From the NCBI RefSeq assembly GCF_000568255.1, contig NZ_KK037166.1, positions 6,183,488 through 6,247,487 on the forward strand: DNA of 64,000 nucleotides, read 5' to 3'. This stretch comes from Kutzneria sp. 744 (lineage in GTDB: Bacteria; Actinomycetota; Actinomycetes; Mycobacteriales; Pseudonocardiaceae). Below are positions 61,712 to 64,000 of the stretch, piece after piece; within the stretch, counting starts at the first letter, position 1; every line of letters begins with the position of its first letter. The notes under the pieces are model-generated. The model was not told the origin of the DNA. It saw nothing but the letters and a program-made list of their open reading frames with translations, and ran no database searches. The translations under genes and the position numbers were made by a program.

Positions 61712-63682
61712 ATGAACGAACCTGACCGGCCACTGCCCGCCGACGGCTCCACCGCCAACCGGTTCGGCAGGAGAACCATGCTCAGGGCGGCGAAACTGGG
61801 CAGCGCCGTCGCCGCGTCGATGTCGGTCGGCGCGACCTCCACAGCCACGCCGGCACCGGGCCTGGCGAGCCACAGCGGAAGCGTCGTACTCGACCCGGCA
61901 ACGATCCCCAAGTACGTCACCCCGTTGCCCATGCTGCCCACGATGCCCCGGTCCTGGGCCACCCGCGATCTCGACGGCTACACGATCAGCGTGCGGCAGT
62001 TCAGGCAACAGGTACTTCCCCATGACTTTCCCACTACCACCGTGTGGGGCTACGGATCGGCTGACCACCCGAGGACTTCGCACACCCCGGGCTTCACCAT
62101 CGAGGCACGCAGCGGGCGAGCGGTGCGGGTCACCTGGGTGAACGACCTCGTCGACGGCCACGGGCACTACCTGCCGCACCTGTTCCCCGTCGACCAGACC
62201 CTGCACTGGGCCAACCCACCCGGCGGTCGGTCGGATCGGGACACGCGCCCGATGTTCGCCGCGACGCCATCGGACTACCGAGGCCCTGTACCGATCGTCA
62301 CCCACCTGCACGGCGCGCACAGCCTCCAGGACAGCGACGGCTACCCCTCGGCCTGGTACCTACCACGGGCACGGGACATCCCGACCGGATACGCGAGAGC
62401 CGGCTCCTACTACGAGCCGCACCGCCACCAGGCGACCGAGCGCCTGCGCGTGCGATGGCGTCCCGGAACCGCCGTCTTCCAGTACGCCAACGACCAGGCC
62501 GCGACGATGTTGTGGTATCACGACCACACGCTCGGGATGACCAGGCTCAACCAGCACGCCGGGCTGGCTGGCTGCTACGTCGTTCGCGGCGGCCGTCATG
62601 ACCTGCCGGCCGGAGTCCTGCCCGCCGGCCGCTACGAGATCGTGCTCGTGATCCAGGACCGTTCCTTCACCCCGGACGGCTCGATCTTCTTCCCGCCGAC
62701 ACGGAGTTTCGTCGCCGACATCCCGCCAGACGCGCGGTTCGTGCCGTTCAGCGACGTGCCGCCGCTGTGGAACCCGCAGACGCTCGGCACCACGATGGTG
62801 GTCAACGGCCGCAGTTGGCCGGTGCTGACGGTCGAACCCCGCCGCTACCGCTTCCGCGTGCTCAACGCCTGCAACGCGCGCACCCTGGTGCTCAAGATCG
62901 TCACCGACCCGCTGGCCGCCCGGCCGGTGCCACCGACGCTGTCCTGCTGGCAGATCGGTGCAGACGGCGGCTTCCTACCCACGCCGGTGCGCCTGGGGCA
63001 GGTGCTGTGCGCCCCGGCCGAACGAGCCGACCTGATCGTCGACTTCACCGACGTGCGGGTGGGCAGCGAACTGTACCTGGTCAACGAGGGACCGGACGGG
63101 GCGTTCAGCGGGATGCCGGGGGGCGCGGCGGCCGACCCGGCCACCACCGGGCAGGTGATGAAGTTCGTGGTGGTGCCGCGACGTTCACCGGACACCAGTC
63201 TGCCCCCGGCGCAGCTGCGCCTGCCCGCCGCACAGCCGCTCGGCGCGGCCGAGCACACCTGGCGGATATCGCTCAACGAGTCGCATTCCCGCTACTACCA
63301 GCAGACGATGACCAGCACGATGCTCGGCACCGTCAGGGCGGACGGAACCCCCGAGCCGCTCGGGTGGGGCGCGCCCGTCACCGAGTCACCTGCCGTCGAC
63401 GCGACACAGGTCTGGGAGCTCACCAATTTCACCCAGGACGCCCACCCCATCCACCTGCACCAGGTGCAGTTCCAGGTCCTCGACCGGCGCCGTGCCAATG
63501 GAGCGGCCCGGCCACCGGAGCGTTGGGAGACCGGCCGCAAGGACACCGTGATCGTGTACCCGCACGAGACCACCCGGGTCGCGGCACGGTTCGACCTGCC
63601 GGGCCGCTACGTGATGCACTGCCACATCCTGGATCACGAGGACAACGAGATGATGCGACCGATCAAGGTGGTGCCGGGTTAG
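61712..63682 (+). CDS. Tat-exported multicopper oxidase (CotA/bilirubin-oxidase-like)
   Basis: A 656-residue oxidase that couples one-electron oxidation of a phenol-, bilirubin- or metal-like substrate to O2 reduction. The N-terminus has a twin-arginine motif (FGRRTMLRAA, Arg20-Arg21) and a weak hydrophobic stretch ending TATPAPGLA. All four copper motifs are intact: THLHGAH, WYHDHTLG, HPIHLHQVQF and HCHILDHED. Folded export with copper is expected. No copper chaperone gene is nearby. GAGCAGG precedes ATG 61,712. Confidence 0.93.
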   Translation: MNEPDRPLPADGSTANRFGRRTMLRAAKLGSAVAASMSVGATSTATPAPGLASHSGSVVLDPATIPKYVTPLPMLPTMPRSWATRDLDGYTISVRQFRQQVLPHDFPTTTVWGYGSADHPRTSHTPGFTIEARSGRAVRVTWVNDLVDGHGHYLPHLFPVDQTLHWANPPGGRSDRDTRPMFAATPSDYRGPVPIVTHLHGAHSLQDSDGYPSAWYLPRARDIPTGYARAGSYYEPHRHQATERLRVRWRPGTAVFQYANDQAATMLWYHDHTLGMTRLNQHAGLAGCYVVRGGRHDLPAGVLPAGRYEIVLVIQDRSFTPDGSIFFPPTRSFVADIPPDARFVPFSDVPPLWNPQTLGTTMVVNGRSWPVLTVEPRRYRFRVLNACNARTLVLKIVTDPLAARPVPPTLSCWQIGADGGFLPTPVRLGQVLCAPAERADLIVDFTDVRVGSELYLVNEGPDGAFSGMPGGAAADPATTGQVMKFVVVPRRSPDTSLPPAQLRLPAAQPLGAAEHTWRISLNESHSRYYQQTMTSTMLGTVRADGTPEPLGWGAPVTESPAVDATQVWELTNFTQDAHPIHLHQVQFQVLDRRRANGAARPPERWETGRKDTVIVYPHETTRVAARFDLPGRYVMHCHILDHEDNEMMRPIKVVPG

Positions 63683-64000
63683 CGTCGAGCGACATGTGAC
63701 CTCGCAGGACGACACGTGTCGGTACCGCCGATCGTGTCGTCTGGCGGCTGCGCCCGTTCGGAGCAGGGTGTTGACACCTGGGCGGCGGTTAGGGTGCATC
63801 CCCACCAGGTCGGATGATGGACACCTGCAGCAAGGGCGGGGATCTTCGCCTCGTTCACGCTGCGCTGGCCGGTCTTTCAGGCAGCCACGGAATTCCGCCT
63901 TGCCCGGCCGTAGTGGTGTCGGGCGCTGAGGGCTCGACACCACTCGCATATGAGATCCACCTTCGGGGCCAGGAGCAAACCCATCCATGGCATCACACAA
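63683..64000. other. 3' flank of the multicopper oxidase with a long-stem hairpin
   Basis: No gene is visible up to the window edge. AGTGGTGTCG (63,912-63,921) and CGACACCACT (63,935-63,944) form a perfect 10-bp stem with a 13-base loop, about 230 bp after the oxidase stop. It could be a terminator for a gene entering from the right or for the oxidase transcript. Confidence 0.45.

Noticed and set aside
61082-62320. A 412-codon minus-strand frame before the multicopper oxidase
   Set aside because: It overlaps the real oxidase start and has no domain; composition is that of a mirror frame.
1-64000. CRISPR array, rRNA operon or plasmid origin
   Set aside because: No regularly spaced direct repeats, rRNA-like blocks or iteron clusters were found by eye; the only RNA-gene-like sequence is the tRNA-Lys fragment.

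Overview
The window reads as high-GC actinobacterial chromosome. A set of type VII secretion (T7SS/ESX) genes with mycosin, EccB, EccC, EccD and EccE, ROK/MalFG sugar-uptake genes without their own ATPase, many GTG starts and 4-bp ATGA/GTGA gene overlaps all point to Actinomycetota, most likely Pseudonocardiaceae. The genus cannot be fixed from this alone.

Layout. 1-4.6 kb: the N-terminus of an unknown protein, a diguanylate cyclase, a lipoprotein overlapping dusB, a RelE-type toxin-antitoxin pair and a macro-domain hydrolase. 4.76-6.12 kb: an intact insertion sequence whose ends carry doubled transposase-site-like repeats. 6.2-9.5 kb: lysA and a PadR-FAD monooxygenase operon with a readable promoter. 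9.7-24.4 kb: a long minus-strand run comprising a ROK regulator, aldehyde dehydrogenase, ThuA-like protein, sugar-binding lipoprotein, two permeases, an XPB-like helicase-associated protein, a membrane-anchored EEP phosphatase, parE and parC. ParC contains a 360-residue LAGLIDADG intein. 24.5-31.9 kb: an HTH-NB-ARC-TPR regulator, recD2, a leaderless HTH-ClpN operon behind two palindromic operators, an SDR enzyme and a WYL regulator.

31.9-54.8 kb is a dispersed T7SS locus. eccE and an unknown partner diverge from eccB; mycP-eccD diverge from eccC. Cargo genes follow: two large proteins sharing an N-terminal helical domain, each translationally coupled to a lipoprotein and arranged tail-to-tail, then a WXG100 gene with a PPE-like gene and a tandem pair of small paralogues. 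A VOC protein, an ISAs1 transposase scrap and a palindrome-controlled MarR/SDR pair interrupt the locus.

At 55,015-55,056 lies the 3' half of a tRNA-Lys(UUU) gene with no 5' half. It looks like the attR-side scar of an integrated element extending right of it. The DNA beyond has long non-coding or low-GC stretches, an uncharacterised 416-residue protein, a berberine-bridge-type FAD oxidase, an S-adenosylmethionine methyltransferase, a truncated regulator and a Tat-exported multicopper oxidase.

Six genes (parC, the XPB-like gene, the VOC gene, marR, eccD and a small ORF near 59.3 kb) are broken by shifts of 1-2 bases. Most sit at G/C homopolymers and, where it can be tested, are repaired by changing one run length. 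I read these mainly as sequencing or assembly errors, not gene decay.
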